A stretch of DNA of 64,000 nt from Paenibacillus sp. PCH8. GTDB taxonomy: Bacteria; Bacillota; Bacilli; Paenibacillales; Paenibacillaceae. Shown here piece after piece: positions 44,659 through 53,508 of this stretch. A program made the position numbers and the translations under genes. The notes beneath the pieces are model-generated. The model did not search any database. It saw only the letters and a program-made list of their open reading frames with translations, and had not been told where the DNA came from. How positions within the stretch are numbered: position 1 is the stretch's first letter; each line of letters opens with the position of its first letter. The DNA is taken from the NCBI RefSeq assembly GCF_002968835.1, contig NZ_PKQK01000005.1, forward strand, positions 62,001-126,000, given 5' to 3'.

Positions 44659-46119
44659 TCACGGAAACGAAAATGTGCACTTCTCCCAGGCTAGCCGCAT
44701 TCGCCGGATTCCCTCTGTCATCTCTTCTTTCTCCAGATGTGCAAAGCCAAAACAGACCGCCGGATGGCCTGGAGTCAGTCGGTATCGCTCTGCATCACGG
44801 AACCATATGCCACCCTCCTGAGCTAACAGCTTGAACCGCTGATAACTGTCCATATCGCCGTTCCAGGTGGCATAGATGTGCAGTCCTGCATCACCAAGCT
44901 GCATCGTGAATGCCTCCGGCATTAACAGTTCCATCTCCCTGACAAAATAAGCGTGCCGTTCCCCATATAATCGGGTTAACCTCCGCAAGTGCCGCAAGTA
45001 ACCTCCTCGGGTCATGAATTTCGCCAGTGCACGCTGCTCTAGCAGCCCCGGAGGTACAGGCTCATACAGTGCCTTGGCCGCAAGAACCGGCTGGACCAAG
45101 CTGGGTGGAAGCACGGCGTAGCCAAGTCGGATCGAAGCAGTCATCGTTTGCGAGAACGATCCGACGTAGATGACACGTTGTTCATGATCCAATACTTTAA
45201 GTGGTTCAATCGGTCTTCCACCCCACCGGAACTCACTATCATAATCATCTTCAATAATGACCGCATTCTGCGTCGAGGCCCATGTGAGCAAGCTACGTCT
45301 TCTGTCCAATCCCAGCACGGCCCCTGTTGGAAACTGGCGGGTCGGTGTGACAAATAACGTCTGCGCTTCCCAGGTCTGTGGAATAATCCCCTCGTGATCA
45401 ATATCGGCTGGAATAATATGTCCACCACAGGACTGAACGGCATGAGCAATTCCTGGATAGCCAGGATTCTCCATGACCACCGACGCTCCCTCTGTGATCA
45501 GCAGTTGTGACAGCAGGGTAATGCCTTGCATCGAACCACTGAACAGCACAATCTGTGATGCATCAGCCTGAATGCCGCGTGTCCACCTGAGATGGGAAGC
45601 GATGGCTTCACGTAGCTCCGGATCGCCTGCAACACCGCTAGTTTCTCTCCAACCACTGCGATGAACAGCGGCAAGAGCACTCTTCCATTCCGCCAGCGGA
45701 AAATGTTCTGCTGGCATGCGCTGCACCCGGAAATTAATGACGGACGCGTTCGGCGAGTGGTTCTGAATCCCGTGTAATTCGTGATGAGTATTCAACATTT
45801 GTACCCGTTCGCCCCAGGGAGACAACCGAAGAGTGGCCTCCTGTTTCACATGTTCCTGTATGGATAATGTCTCCGTTACAAACGTACCTCTTCCCCGATA
45901 TGCACGGACATACCCATCTGCAAGCAACATATCATACACTTGCGCCACCGAACCACGCGATATGTCATATTGCTGTGCCAGTTCACGCGTCGAAGGAAGC
46001 TTCGTCCCACCCGTAAGTGTACCTGCATGGATGGCATCCCGCAGCGCATGATACAGTGCCTCATATTTATATCGATGCTGGAGTTCATAGGTATCTATCG
46101 GGAGCCACAATTCCATCAT
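44659..46119 (-). CDS. MocR/PdxR-type GntR regulator with altered PLP site
   Basis: 486 residues from an ATG behind GAGAGG (46119; the next codon is also ATG). A winged HTH of the GntR class is at ~14-80 ('KLPSTRELAQQYDISRGSVAQVYDMLLADGYV'), then a fold-type-I aminotransferase-like domain (~115-480) with 'GNPGYPGIAHAVQSCGG', 'VIIEDDYDSEFRW' and 'IYVGSFSQTMTASIRLGY'. In the family the last motif carries the PLP Lys (FSK); here the codon is CAA, Gln. It is divergent from the PPOX gene at 46272 and probably controls it. It may sense something other than PLP. Confidence 0.85.
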   Translation of the reverse strand: MMELWLPIDTYELQHRYKYEALYHALRDAIHAGTLTGGTKLPSTRELAQQYDISRGSVAQVYDMLLADGYVRAYRGRGTFVTETLSIQEHVKQEATLRLSPWGERVQMLNTHHELHGIQNHSPNASVINFRVQRMPAEHFPLAEWKSALAAVHRSGWRETSGVAGDPELREAIASHLRWTRGIQADASQIVLFSGSMQGITLLSQLLITEGASVVMENPGYPGIAHAVQSCGGHIIPADIDHEGIIPQTWEAQTLFVTPTRQFPTGAVLGLDRRRSLLTWASTQNAVIIEDDYDSEFRWGGRPIEPLKVLDHEQRVIYVGSFSQTMTASIRLGYAVLPPSLVQPVLAAKALYEPVPPGLLEQRALAKFMTRGGYLRHLRRLTRLYGERHAYFVREMELLMPEAFTMQLGDAGLHIYATWNGDMDSYQRFKLLAQEGGIWFRDAERYRLTPGHPAVCFGFAHLEKEEMTEGIRRMRLAWEKCTFSFP

Positions 46120-46183
46120 GCACCTCTCTTCATCCTTCATCATTCATGATTCTTTACTCATTGGCCTACTAAAGTGAATGTAA

Positions 46184-46246
46184 ATTGGATCTATTTCATT
46201 GTCAATATACGTTCTATTGTTATCTATAAGTTAAGGATTCTATTAT
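46184..46246 (+). promoter_or_regulatory. Promoter and candidate MocR sites before the PPOX gene
   Basis: TTGTTA (46217-46222) and TATTAT (46241-46246) with an 18-bp spacer form a plausible sigma-A promoter. Two similar direct half-sites, TTGGATCTAT (46185-46194) and TTGTTATCTAT (46217-46227), resemble the direct repeats bound by MocR regulators. Confidence 0.4.
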
Positions 46247-46271
46247 ACATTTCAATGATGGGGGAATACGA

Positions 46272-46883
46272 ATGAGACGTAAAGAATTCAACGTAGATGA
46301 AGAACAGGAGATTACCGCTTTCCTGGATCAGTGCTCCTTCGGGTTTCTGGGCACGGTCAGTTCAGATGGACAACCACGGGTTACACCACTGAATTTCGTA
46401 TATATGGACGGTTACTTCTATTTCCACGGCAGTCTGGCTGGCGAGAAGATGAAACAGATCAAGCTGCATTCAGCAGTCAGTTTCACCGTGGCTGAAGAGT
46501 TCTCCCTGATTCCATCCTATTTCAGTGATCCTGAGCTGGCTTGTCCGGCGACTTCCTTCTTCAAAAGTGTCATGGCCACCGGTCAGGCAGAACCGGTTCA
46601 CGATCTGGACATCAAGGGCAAGGTGCTGCAACGGTTTATGGAGAAACTCCAACCACAAGGTGGATATGTGCCCATTGATGCGGAAGACTCCCGTTACACC
46701 GGTCAGCTCAAAGCTGTAGCTGTTGTACGAATCGTACCGGAACAGATCAGTGGCAAGTTCAAATTCGGACAAAACCTCTCCAGTGAACGATTCGATCATA
46801 TCAGCGGTCAGCTGGAACAGCGCAATGAGGGACGGGATGCTGAAACCGCTGAAATGATGCGGAAATATTGTCCATTTCATTGA
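46272..46883 (+). CDS. Pyridoxamine 5'-phosphate oxidase-fold (PPOX) flavin-binding protein
   Basis: 203 residues behind GGGGGAAT. It is a split-beta-barrel flavin protein: 'CSFGFLGTVSSDGQPRVTPLNFVYMDGYFYFHGSLAGEKMKQIK' at ~20-65 is the FMN-binding core of the COG3467/NimA-like group. This group reduces or binds flavins, F420 or pyridoxal-type ligands. It is divergent from a MocR regulator, so it is the likely regulated target, perhaps linked to vitamin B6 or nitro-compound metabolism. It is not classical PdxH. Confidence 0.85.
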   Translation: MRRKEFNVDEEQEITAFLDQCSFGFLGTVSSDGQPRVTPLNFVYMDGYFYFHGSLAGEKMKQIKLHSAVSFTVAEEFSLIPSYFSDPELACPATSFFKSVMATGQAEPVHDLDIKGKVLQRFMEKLQPQGGYVPIDAEDSRYTGQLKAVAVVRIVPEQISGKFKFGQNLSSERFDHISGQLEQRNEGRDAETAEMMRKYCPFH

Positions 46884-46997
46884 ATCAATTTCATAATACC
46901 TTTAGCTGCTTCAATCAAGGCTAGATATAGATCAAAACGGTTCAACTTGTCTATATCTAGTTACAAAATCGACTTTTAATGAGTTATGAAATTGATT
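46883..46997. repeat. Nested inverted repeats downstream of the PPOX gene
   Basis: Outer arms AATCAATTTCATAA (46883-46896) and TTATGAAATTGATT (46984-46997) are perfect. Inner arms CTAGATATAGA (46921-46931) and TCTATATCTAG (46950-46960) are also perfect. The structure is AT-rich and lacks a T-run. It could be a long hairpin terminator, an operator pair or a MITE. Confidence 0.55.
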
Positions 46998-47142
46998 TCA
47001 TCAGCAATAAATTTCATCTTTGAAGGATTCATCCAAGGTACAATCCAGCTGTATTCCACCTCAAATCCCCCTCACAACAACGCGGTAAAGCAGTATAACT
47101 GTCATATTGCGTAATTTCCGTGACGGGGAGATGTCAAGGTGT

Positions 47143-47148
47143 TATAAT
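47143..47148 (+). promoter_or_regulatory. Sigma-A -10 of the aminotransferase gene
   Basis: TATAAT at 47143-47148, 41 nt before the start; the -35 (gTGACg at 47120-47125) is weak. Confidence 0.4.
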
Positions 47149-47189
47149 GTTAGGCAGTTGAATCCCAAAGACTTGGAAGGATGAAAAGA

Positions 47190-48488
47190 ATGAATCCACT
47201 GGCTGAACAGTTGAACGAAAGTATTCAGGCAGGCAGCAGTCACGTCTACTCCATGCTGTCACAGCTCGGCAAAGAAATCTATTTTCCAAAAGAAGGAATC
47301 TTGAGTCAGTCTGCTGAAGCAGCAAGCTTGGCCAAGACCTATAATGCAACGATTGGTATCGCTCTGGAGGGCGGTGTGCCGATGCATCTTCCTGTTATTC
47401 AGGAGAAGCTCTCTGCATTCCAACCGAAGGATCTGTACCCTTACGCTCCGCCTGCAGGCAAGCCTGAACTGCGGACTGTATGGAGAGGCAAGATGCTGAA
47501 GGAAACACCTTCGCTTGAAGGCAAAACGTTCGGCAACCCGATTGTAACCAATGCATTAACCCATGGACTAAGTATCGTAGCCGACCTGTTCGTCGATGAA
47601 GGGGACGCTGTCATATATCCGGATAAAAACTGGGAAAATTATGAGCTGACCTTCGGAATTCGTCGTCATGGCCAGTTGGTTCATTATCCTCTGTTCGATG
47701 ATCAATTGAAGTTCAACAGTGAAGGTCTACTTCAGGCACTGCTTGCTCAGAAGGACCAAGGCAAAGCCATTGTGCTGCTCAACTTCCCGAATAATCCGAC
47801 AGGTTATACACCTGGAGCCGAAGAAGCAAATGCCATCGTGGATACCATTCGGCAGGCAGCTGAAGCTGGTGTCGACGTAGTTGCCGTAACAGACGATGCC
47901 TACTTCGGTCTGTTCTTCGAAGATTCCATCCATGAGTCCCTGTTTGGCAAACTCGCCAACATTCATCCACGTGTGTTAACGGTAAAAGTGGATGGGGCAA
48001 CCAAGGAAGAATTCGTATGGGGCTTCCGTGTTGGATTTATCACGTATGCCCACGAAGATGCTGACGTGCTGCATGCCTTGGAACAGAAGACTCTCGGGAT
48101 TATCCGTGCGACAATCTCCAGTGGACCACATCCTTCCCAGACCTTTGTACTGGATGCACTGAAAGCACCAGAGTTCGAAGCACAGAAACAGGAAAAGTTC
48201 GAGATTATGAAAGGCCGTGCCAACAAGGTGAAGGCCATTCTCGATAGCGGCAAGTATGGAGATGCATGGGACTATTATCCATTCAACTCCGGTTACTTCA
48301 TGTGCCTGAAGCTCAAAGAAGTTGGCGCAGAAGAACTTCGAAGCCATTTGCTGCACCAATACGGCGTGGGTACCATCGCACTGGGTGAATCGGATCTGAG
48401 AATTGCCTTCTCCTGTATCGAAGAATCTGGACTGGAAGATCTGTATGAGATCATCTATCGTGGAGTTCAGGATCTACGAGCAACCTAG
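47190..48488 (+). CDS. Class I/II PLP-dependent aminotransferase
   Basis: 432 residues from the ATG at 47190, eight nt after AAGGA; an ATG three codons earlier sits on top of that site. It is a fold-type-I aminotransferase: 'TNALTHGLSIVADLFVDEGDAVIYPDKNWENY' (~120-150), 'LLNFPNNPTGYTPGAEE' (~200), the Asp/Tyr pair in 'DDAYFGLFFED', and the PLP Lys in 'VDGATKEEFVWGFRVGF' (~275). It belongs to a Bacillales group related to aspartate/tyrosine aminotransferases. Substrate not determined. It stands alone with its own promoter and terminators. Confidence 0.88.
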   Translation: MNPLAEQLNESIQAGSSHVYSMLSQLGKEIYFPKEGILSQSAEAASLAKTYNATIGIALEGGVPMHLPVIQEKLSAFQPKDLYPYAPPAGKPELRTVWRGKMLKETPSLEGKTFGNPIVTNALTHGLSIVADLFVDEGDAVIYPDKNWENYELTFGIRRHGQLVHYPLFDDQLKFNSEGLLQALLAQKDQGKAIVLLNFPNNPTGYTPGAEEANAIVDTIRQAAEAGVDVVAVTDDAYFGLFFEDSIHESLFGKLANIHPRVLTVKVDGATKEEFVWGFRVGFITYAHEDADVLHALEQKTLGIIRATISSGPHPSQTFVLDALKAPEFEAQKQEKFEIMKGRANKVKAILDSGKYGDAWDYYPFNSGYFMCLKLKEVGAEELRSHLLHQYGVGTIALGESDLRIAFSCIEESGLEDLYEIIYRGVQDLRAT

Positions 48489-48528
48489 ATTGTAAGTGGA
48501 AACTAAGCTGCATTCGCGTAAATAGATT

Positions 48529-48556
48529 AGGGGTTCAGGCTCACACCTGAACCCCT
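48529..48556 (+). terminator. Hairpin after the aminotransferase
   Basis: Perfect 11-bp stem AGGGGTTCAGG/CCTGAACCCCT with a 6-nt loop but no T-run. Confidence 0.5.
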
Positions 48557-48566
48557 GCAAGATAGA

Positions 48567-48628
48567 AGGACCCTTTGTATATGGCGACATTGAATGTCTC
48601 CGGGGATACAAAGGGTCTTTGTTGTTTT
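48567..48628 (+). terminator. Second terminator after the aminotransferase
   Basis: AAGGACCCTTTGTA/TACAAAGGGTCTT stem with an inner GACATT/ATGTC hairpin, followed by TTTGTTGTTTT. Confidence 0.65.
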
Positions 48629-48724
48629 CCAACCTCTCCCTATGTCCCTCACCCGGACAGCTGCCCAAAACTGTCATATTTCAAGCTTTACCGGGCATCG
48701 GCCCAATCAGCCTCCCCCCTGGCA

Positions 48725-48733
48725 CATAATATA
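48725..48733 (+). promoter_or_regulatory. Candidate sigma-K -10 of the YjcZ-like gene
   Basis: CATAATATA fits CATANNNTA exactly, 49 nt before the start of a small sporulation-type gene. Confidence 0.4.
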
Positions 48734-48781
48734 CGATGTACGCAAGGGCGTGCCAAACAACCACTTGAAAGGGGAATGACC

Positions 48782-48913
48782 ATGTCTGGAGTTGTTGAAG
48801 ATACAAGAGGCGGTTATGGATGCGGCGGTTACGGCGGAGGATTTACAAACACAGGTGCCATTCTCGTTCTGTTCATCTTGCTCGTGATTATCACTAAATC
48901 GTTCCTCTGTTAG
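48782..48913 (+). CDS. YjcZ-like small sporulation membrane protein
   Basis: 43 residues from the ATG at 48782 behind AAAGGGG. A Gly/Tyr-rich head (GGYGCGGYGGGFTNT) precedes one membrane segment (AILVLFILLVIITKSF) and a terminal Cys. The layout is that of the YjcZ family of Bacillales spores, although the usual C-terminal residues differ here. A sigma-K-like -10 lies upstream. Function unknown; probably in the spore membrane or coat. Confidence 0.75.
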   Translation: MSGVVEDTRGGYGCGGYGGGFTNTGAILVLFILLVIITKSFLC

Positions 48914-48965
48914 TCCACACATTCACGCTATACATGTGAACCGCTTGATGGAATTACATCATCCA

Positions 48966-49009
48966 AAAAGACGGGTATTCCGGGACACAGCCCGGAATAC
49001 CCGTCTTTG
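48966..49009. terminator. Strong bidirectional terminator
   Basis: 18-bp perfect stem AAAGACGGGTATTCCGGG/CCCGGAATACCCGTCTTT with a 6-nt loop, between the convergent YjcZ-like and ecsB genes. Confidence 0.85.
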
Positions 49010-49096
49010 GGTTAACACTCATGTCAGACTTCTGAACAAGTCCTCACCTGCCGCCTTATCCCTCTGGTCATGCTGGTCAGATGATGCCATTCCGAT

Positions 49097-50314
49097 TTAC
49101 TCGTCCTGTTCTTCTTTCAGCCACTTATTCCCCTGCGAACGCCGCATGAGCACAATCACCAGTATGCCCAGTACAAGCCCCAATCCGGTCAGACTCAGTC
49201 CATTCACCCCAGCTGCCAGCATGGGCAACCACATAAACAAAGCAACCAGTGCATGCAGATGGAATATGAATCCCAGCACCTGCGAACGGCGGCTTTCTCC
49301 CGAGATTGGATAGATCATAATCCAGAACGATTCGCTATGACTACGACGCAGTGCTCCTAGTTGCACGCCTGCAAGCAACAGGAAGAACAGATATACGCCG
49401 ATACCGAAGTAGCTACCTGCTGTCCACCAGGACAGTAACATGCCAAGTATCACTAGACGTAACACAATGGAGAACACTTCGGTTCGAATATATGTTTTGG
49501 TAATCAGATAACGATAAGCTTTCCCCGCATTCCATGGAAGGCCGCTGCCCAGTTTGGCAAGCCAGCGACGCGAACTTACTTTCTGTCCGGATGAAGGTAC
49601 ATCCACGAACCAGCCTAACGTCCGCATGACCCTGCCAGCCTGCCCCTGCTCCACCTGAATCAGTCGTTCCCATGCTACCCGATGCTTCACGGGTACACGC
49701 AGGGCGACGATGTAGACCGCAGCCAGTAACAACAAGAACCAGACGCTACGAAGTGGCGGTTGCCACAGCCAGGCCCCAATCGCCAGCACAGTCAGTGTCC
49801 AGCGGAGAAGGCGATATGCTCTTGTTGCTCCGACTTGAACCATTCTTAGCTCTTGCCATGCTCCATAACTGGACAACCCTTTCCATAGCAGAAGGAACAA
49901 CACGAACCAGCCGAAGGGCCGTGCATCCAGATCTGCCCTGACATATAGCGGCCAGAGTGTAACAAACACAAGCAACAAGCCAAGAGCTTTATAGATGATG
50001 CCCCGGGCAAAGCTGTTCTTTAAATATTCCTGCATCCGGTATTCCTGCGGCCGCAAGAACACGATATCTGCCGGAAGCAGATATGTACGATAGCTGCTGA
50101 ACAGCACCAGAGGTGACAGCAGCAGCAATGCAATCCATCGGATCGGGAAGTCCGCCGGAATGTTCTGTACAAATGATGTATACCAGGCGGAAAAAGCAAT
50201 GACAAGAAATAAAAAGACCATCGCTACACCACTCTGGATCACATAACCCAGATAAGGAAGAATTCCATTCCAGAATCCCGTGCGTCTTTGCTTCCATAGC
50301 AACTTGAGATCCAT
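49097..50314 (-). CDS. ecsB: ABC transporter membrane protein EcsB
   Basis: 405 residues from the ATG at 50312-50314, eight nt after CAGGG; a TTG two codons upstream also overlaps the ecsA stop. About nine membrane segments are present in EcsB arrangement, with 'FLRPQEYRMQEYLKNSFARG' in an early cytoplasmic loop and a charged C-terminus (KWLKEEQDE). Length is close to B. subtilis EcsB (~408). With EcsA it affects protein secretion, competence and sporulation by supporting intramembrane protease RasP. It overlaps or nearly touches ecsA. Confidence 0.87.
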   Translation of the reverse strand: MDLKLLWKQRRTGFWNGILPYLGYVIQSGVAMVFLFLVIAFSAWYTSFVQNIPADFPIRWIALLLLSPLVLFSSYRTYLLPADIVFLRPQEYRMQEYLKNSFARGIIYKALGLLLVFVTLWPLYVRADLDARPFGWFVLFLLLWKGLSSYGAWQELRMVQVGATRAYRLLRWTLTVLAIGAWLWQPPLRSVWFLLLLAAVYIVALRVPVKHRVAWERLIQVEQGQAGRVMRTLGWFVDVPSSGQKVSSRRWLAKLGSGLPWNAGKAYRYLITKTYIRTEVFSIVLRLVILGMLLSWWTAGSYFGIGVYLFFLLLAGVQLGALRRSHSESFWIMIYPISGESRRSQVLGFIFHLHALVALFMWLPMLAAGVNGLSLTGLGLVLGILVIVLMRRSQGNKWLKEEQDE

Positions 50315-50316
50315 GC

Positions 50317-51069
50317 TCAATCCCTGCCTTGTACGAGGGAATAGAACATGTGCTCCAGCGTGGCGTCCGATTCCCCGAATTGAAGGCGCAACTCATTCAA
50401 CGTCCCCTGAGCGATGATCTGTCCACGGTGCAGAACGATAAACCGATCACAGTAATTTTCAATCGTGGACAGAATGTGTGAACTCAGCAAGATGGATGAT
50501 CCCGACGCTTTCATCTCAAGCATAAAATCAAGCAAGGAGCGAATACCCAGCGGGTCCAGCCCCAAGAAAGGCTCATCAATGATGTAGAGTGGCGGTCCTG
50601 CGACAAAAGCACACATGATCATAACCTTTTGCCGCATGCCCTTGGACAGGTGAGTCGACAGACTTGTACTTTTCTCATTCATACGGAATAATTGTAGCAA
50701 TTTCTCCGTACGTTGTTTGAAATCGGCCTCCGACACATTATACGCTCTTGCTGTAAACTCCAAGTGCTCCATGACAGTCATCTCGTCATACAGTTCAGGC
50801 GATTCCGGTACGAATGCCATGGCAGATTGATATATCTGCGCATCCTCGTCCCGTTTCTTGCCCATCACTCGGACTTCTCCCTGCTGAGGGGTCATCAAGC
50901 CGAGAATATGCTTCATGGTTGTACTTTTGCCAGCACCATTTAATCCGATCAACCCGACCATCTCACCGCGTCCGACTTCCAGATCGATACCGTGAAGGAC
51001 TGGCCGTTTGGCGCTGTAGCCTCCGCTAAGCCCATTAATTTGCAACACGGGCGTATGAACGTTTTCCAT
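50317..51069 (-). CDS. ecsA: ABC transporter ATP-binding protein EcsA
   Basis: 250 residues. Walker A GLNGAGKSTT (~42-51), Q-loop 'MAFVPESPELYDEMTV', a degenerate signature 'LSKGMRQKV' typical of EcsA-type exporters, Walker B 'PLYIIDEPFLGLDP' and 'LLSSHILSTIENYCDRFIVL'. It is encoded directly upstream of ecsB, the partner membrane protein. ecsC is absent here. Confidence 0.9.
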   Translation of the reverse strand: MENVHTPVLQINGLSGGYSAKRPVLHGIDLEVGRGEMVGLIGLNGAGKSTTMKHILGLMTPQQGEVRVMGKKRDEDAQIYQSAMAFVPESPELYDEMTVMEHLEFTARAYNVSEADFKQRTEKLLQLFRMNEKSTSLSTHLSKGMRQKVMIMCAFVAGPPLYIIDEPFLGLDPLGIRSLLDFMLEMKASGSSILLSSHILSTIENYCDRFIVLHRGQIIAQGTLNELRLQFGESDATLEHMFYSLVQGRD

Positions 51070-51096
51070 CTATCCCTGCACCCCTTTCGTCAGATT

Positions 51097-52470
51097 CTAT
51101 TCTTCGGAGCGTGGCGCTTTGTCTTTACTCCACTTGGGTGCTCCCTTGTTTTTACGATCCTGATCGCGCTCCGTGCGGCCTGTATTGCCAGTTGGTTTGC
51201 CACCTGCTGGACGCTGGTTGGAGATTGTAGCTCTCGCACCACCATTGCGGCTGGCCTGACCTGGTTTGCGGTCTCTGTTTTGCCCTGGTTTTCTGGAGAA
51301 AGAATGCCCCTCCGGGCGTGTATCCGGACGCGGATCAGCTTCCAATACTTTCCCACCAAAGAGTGTACGTTCCGGCAGCTCGATGCCGAGTTCACGGGCG
51401 AATTTGCGCATGATGAAGATCTGCGTCTCATCCACAATGGATAGAACGGTACCCGGGCGTCCCATCCGACCTGTACGGCCTGCACGGTGAACATAGTGCT
51501 CCGAGTCAAAAGCAGGGTCATAGTTAATGACCATTGGCAATCCTTCGATATCCAGTCCTCTGGCAGCGACTTCGCTGGCGATCAGCAATTGGAGTTTGCT
51601 ATTACGGAACGCAGACAATACGTTACTGCGGGTTACCTTGTCAGCATCTCCATACAACGCAGCAGCGGAGAAGCCCAGATGATTCATTTTCGCTTCAACT
51701 TCTCCGATATCTTCAGTTGCATTCACAAATACGATGGCTCGATCCGGGTTGTACTGTCGAACCAGACGACGCAGCATATCAATTTTGTTCCGGTTCTCTT
51801 CTACAAAATAAAAATGCTCAAGGCCTGCAGCCGTAGCTCGATCCGGTTCAATCCCGATGTGAACAGGCTCCTTCATCTCACGCTTCGCGAGTCCAGCCGT
51901 ATGCTCATCAATGGTTGCTGACAGGAAAATCAGCTGACGGTCCCGCAATGCACTCTTGAGTACAAAGTTCACGTCACTTACGCCGCCAAGCTGGAATACC
52001 TGGTCCGCTTCATCAATGACAAGGGTGGAAACGTTGTGCATTTTCAGTTTTTTGAGTGTAATCAATTCTTTCAGTCGTCCCGGTGTACCCACAACCAATT
52101 GCGGATGCTCACGCAGCTTCTCGATCTGACGTTTAGCCGCTGCGCCCCCAATCAGACCCAATACGCCGATCTTGCGTTCTTCCCCATAGCGCTGTGCCTC
52201 ACGTACAATCTGCATCGCCAGCTCTTGCGTAGGTGCAATAATAAGCTTCTGGGTACCTTTGATATCCATTTTGATGGATTGCAGCAATGGCAACAGATAA
52301 GCGAGTGTTTTGCCTGTCCCCGTCTGGGATTTGGATACCACATCACGGCCCTCCAGAATTACCGGTATCGTCTGAGCCTGCACAGGTGAAGGTTCGTTGA
52401 TGCCATGTTTGGCCAAGACGGCCTCCAGATCCTGTTCTACGCCAATTGAAGCAAATGTTTGATTCGTCAT
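51097..52470 (-). CDS. DEAD-box RNA helicase
   Basis: 457 residues. Q motif 'PSPVQAQTIPVILEGRDVV', motif I SQTGTGKT (~45-52), Ib 'GTPGRL', II 'VIDEAD', III 'SAT', VI 'HRAGRTGRMGRPG', then a basic Gly/Arg/Lys/Asn-rich tail (~385-457) that presumably binds RNA. It is an ATP-dependent RNA unwinding enzyme of the CshB/CshA type for ribosome assembly, cold adaptation or mRNA decay; which one is not decided. Start: the second of two in-frame candidates is not needed, since the ATG at 52470 is well placed. Confidence 0.9.
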   Translation of the reverse strand: MTNQTFASIGVEQDLEAVLAKHGINEPSPVQAQTIPVILEGRDVVSKSQTGTGKTLAYLLPLLQSIKMDIKGTQKLIIAPTQELAMQIVREAQRYGEERKIGVLGLIGGAAAKRQIEKLREHPQLVVGTPGRLKELITLKKLKMHNVSTLVIDEADQVFQLGGVSDVNFVLKSALRDRQLIFLSATIDEHTAGLAKREMKEPVHIGIEPDRATAAGLEHFYFVEENRNKIDMLRRLVRQYNPDRAIVFVNATEDIGEVEAKMNHLGFSAAALYGDADKVTRSNVLSAFRNSKLQLLIASEVAARGLDIEGLPMVINYDPAFDSEHYVHRAGRTGRMGRPGTVLSIVDETQIFIMRKFARELGIELPERTLFGGKVLEADPRPDTRPEGHSFSRKPGQNRDRKPGQASRNGGARATISNQRPAGGKPTGNTGRTERDQDRKNKGAPKWSKDKAPRSEE

Positions 52471-52611
52471 GTATGTCCATCCTTTTAATTTATTCGTTTT
52501 GATACTAGCCTACTTGTACGGATATTACCTAAGCCTATCATCACATTACCTTTCATTATATGCGAAAAAAGCCTGGGTACCAAATCTTATTCAGGAATTG
52601 TCCATATAAAC

Positions 52612-52650
52612 GCAAAAAAAAGAAAAGCCCCTCGGCGGAGCCTTTCTTTC
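52612..52650 (-). terminator. Terminator of the SDR gene
   Basis: Imperfect GC stem AAGGCTCC/GGGGCTTT with GCCGA loop, followed by CTTTTCTTTTTTTT on the minus strand. Confidence 0.65.
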
Positions 52651-52678
52651 ATCCTGTATATGATGCCCGTTATTGCAT

Positions 52679-53452
52679 TTACTTCTGATTCATTACACCG
52701 TGCGACAGTCGATCTGCAAGACGTGGAAATAGCTGATACAACCACACCCCGGCAGATGCAAGCTTGGGCAGATTCACTTCTTCCTTACGCTTCTTCATCG
52801 CTCGAATCATATGCCCCGCAACATCTTCAGGTTTCAGCATCATCCAGCGTACATTGTTCACATAATTGCCAGATGGGTCAGCCCGATGGAAAAATGGGGT
52901 ATCAATGGGGCCCGGGTTAATCGTTGTAATTGTGACTCCTGTCTTACGTAGCTCCTGACGCAGAGCATTACTGAATCCGAGTACAGCATGTTTCGTAGCC
53001 GTATATGAAGCGGATTTCGCAGTGCCTATTTTGCCAGCCATGGAAGCCACGTTCACGATCTGCCCTCTGCCACGTTCCAGCATCTGAGGCAACACTCCTT
53101 TGGTACAGCGGACAATGCCCATGTAATTGACGTCCATCATCTCATCGAATTCCTGCACAGACATATCCGTCATCGCAGCGAATTTCCCATACCCTGCATT
53201 ATTGAGCAAAATGTCGATTCGTCCGTATTTATGCAATATCGCATCCACAGCTACCTGAACCTGCTCACTATCCGTAACATCAAGCGTGAGCAATTCATGC
53301 TGCCCTTTCAGCGAGGCACCGATCTCTTCGAGCTTGTCCCGCGAACGGGCAGCCAGAATCGGGATGGCTCCTTCTTCTATCAACATCTGCGCACAAAGCG
53401 CACCGATACCACTTGATGCACCTGTGATAAACACTACCTGACCTTTCAGCAT
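52679..53452 (-). CDS. Short-chain dehydrogenase/reductase
   Basis: 257 residues. Classical SDR: 'VVFITGASSGIGALCAQML' NAD(P)-binding loop (6-24), 'DILLNNAGYGKFA' (~82), catalytic Ser in 'VNVASMAGKIG', and Tyr/Lys of 'YTATKH' (~152-156). The 'RSRDKLEEI' pattern after beta 2 favours NADP. The C-terminal 'LPKLASAGVWLYQLFPRLADRL' resembles YqjQ/YdfG-like oxidoreductases. Single-gene unit; substrate unknown. Confidence 0.87.
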   Translation of the reverse strand: MLKGQVVFITGASSGIGALCAQMLIEEGAIPILAARSRDKLEEIGASLKGQHELLTLDVTDSEQVQVAVDAILHKYGRIDILLNNAGYGKFAAMTDMSVQEFDEMMDVNYMGIVRCTKGVLPQMLERGRGQIVNVASMAGKIGTAKSASYTATKHAVLGFSNALRQELRKTGVTITTINPGPIDTPFFHRADPSGNYVNNVRWMMLKPEDVAGHMIRAMKKRKEEVNLPKLASAGVWLYQLFPRLADRLSHGVMNQK

Positions 53453-53508
53453 CTCCGACGTCCTCCCGTAATGAACCCATATTGCCTACTCAGGCGTATG
53501 GTTCTATT

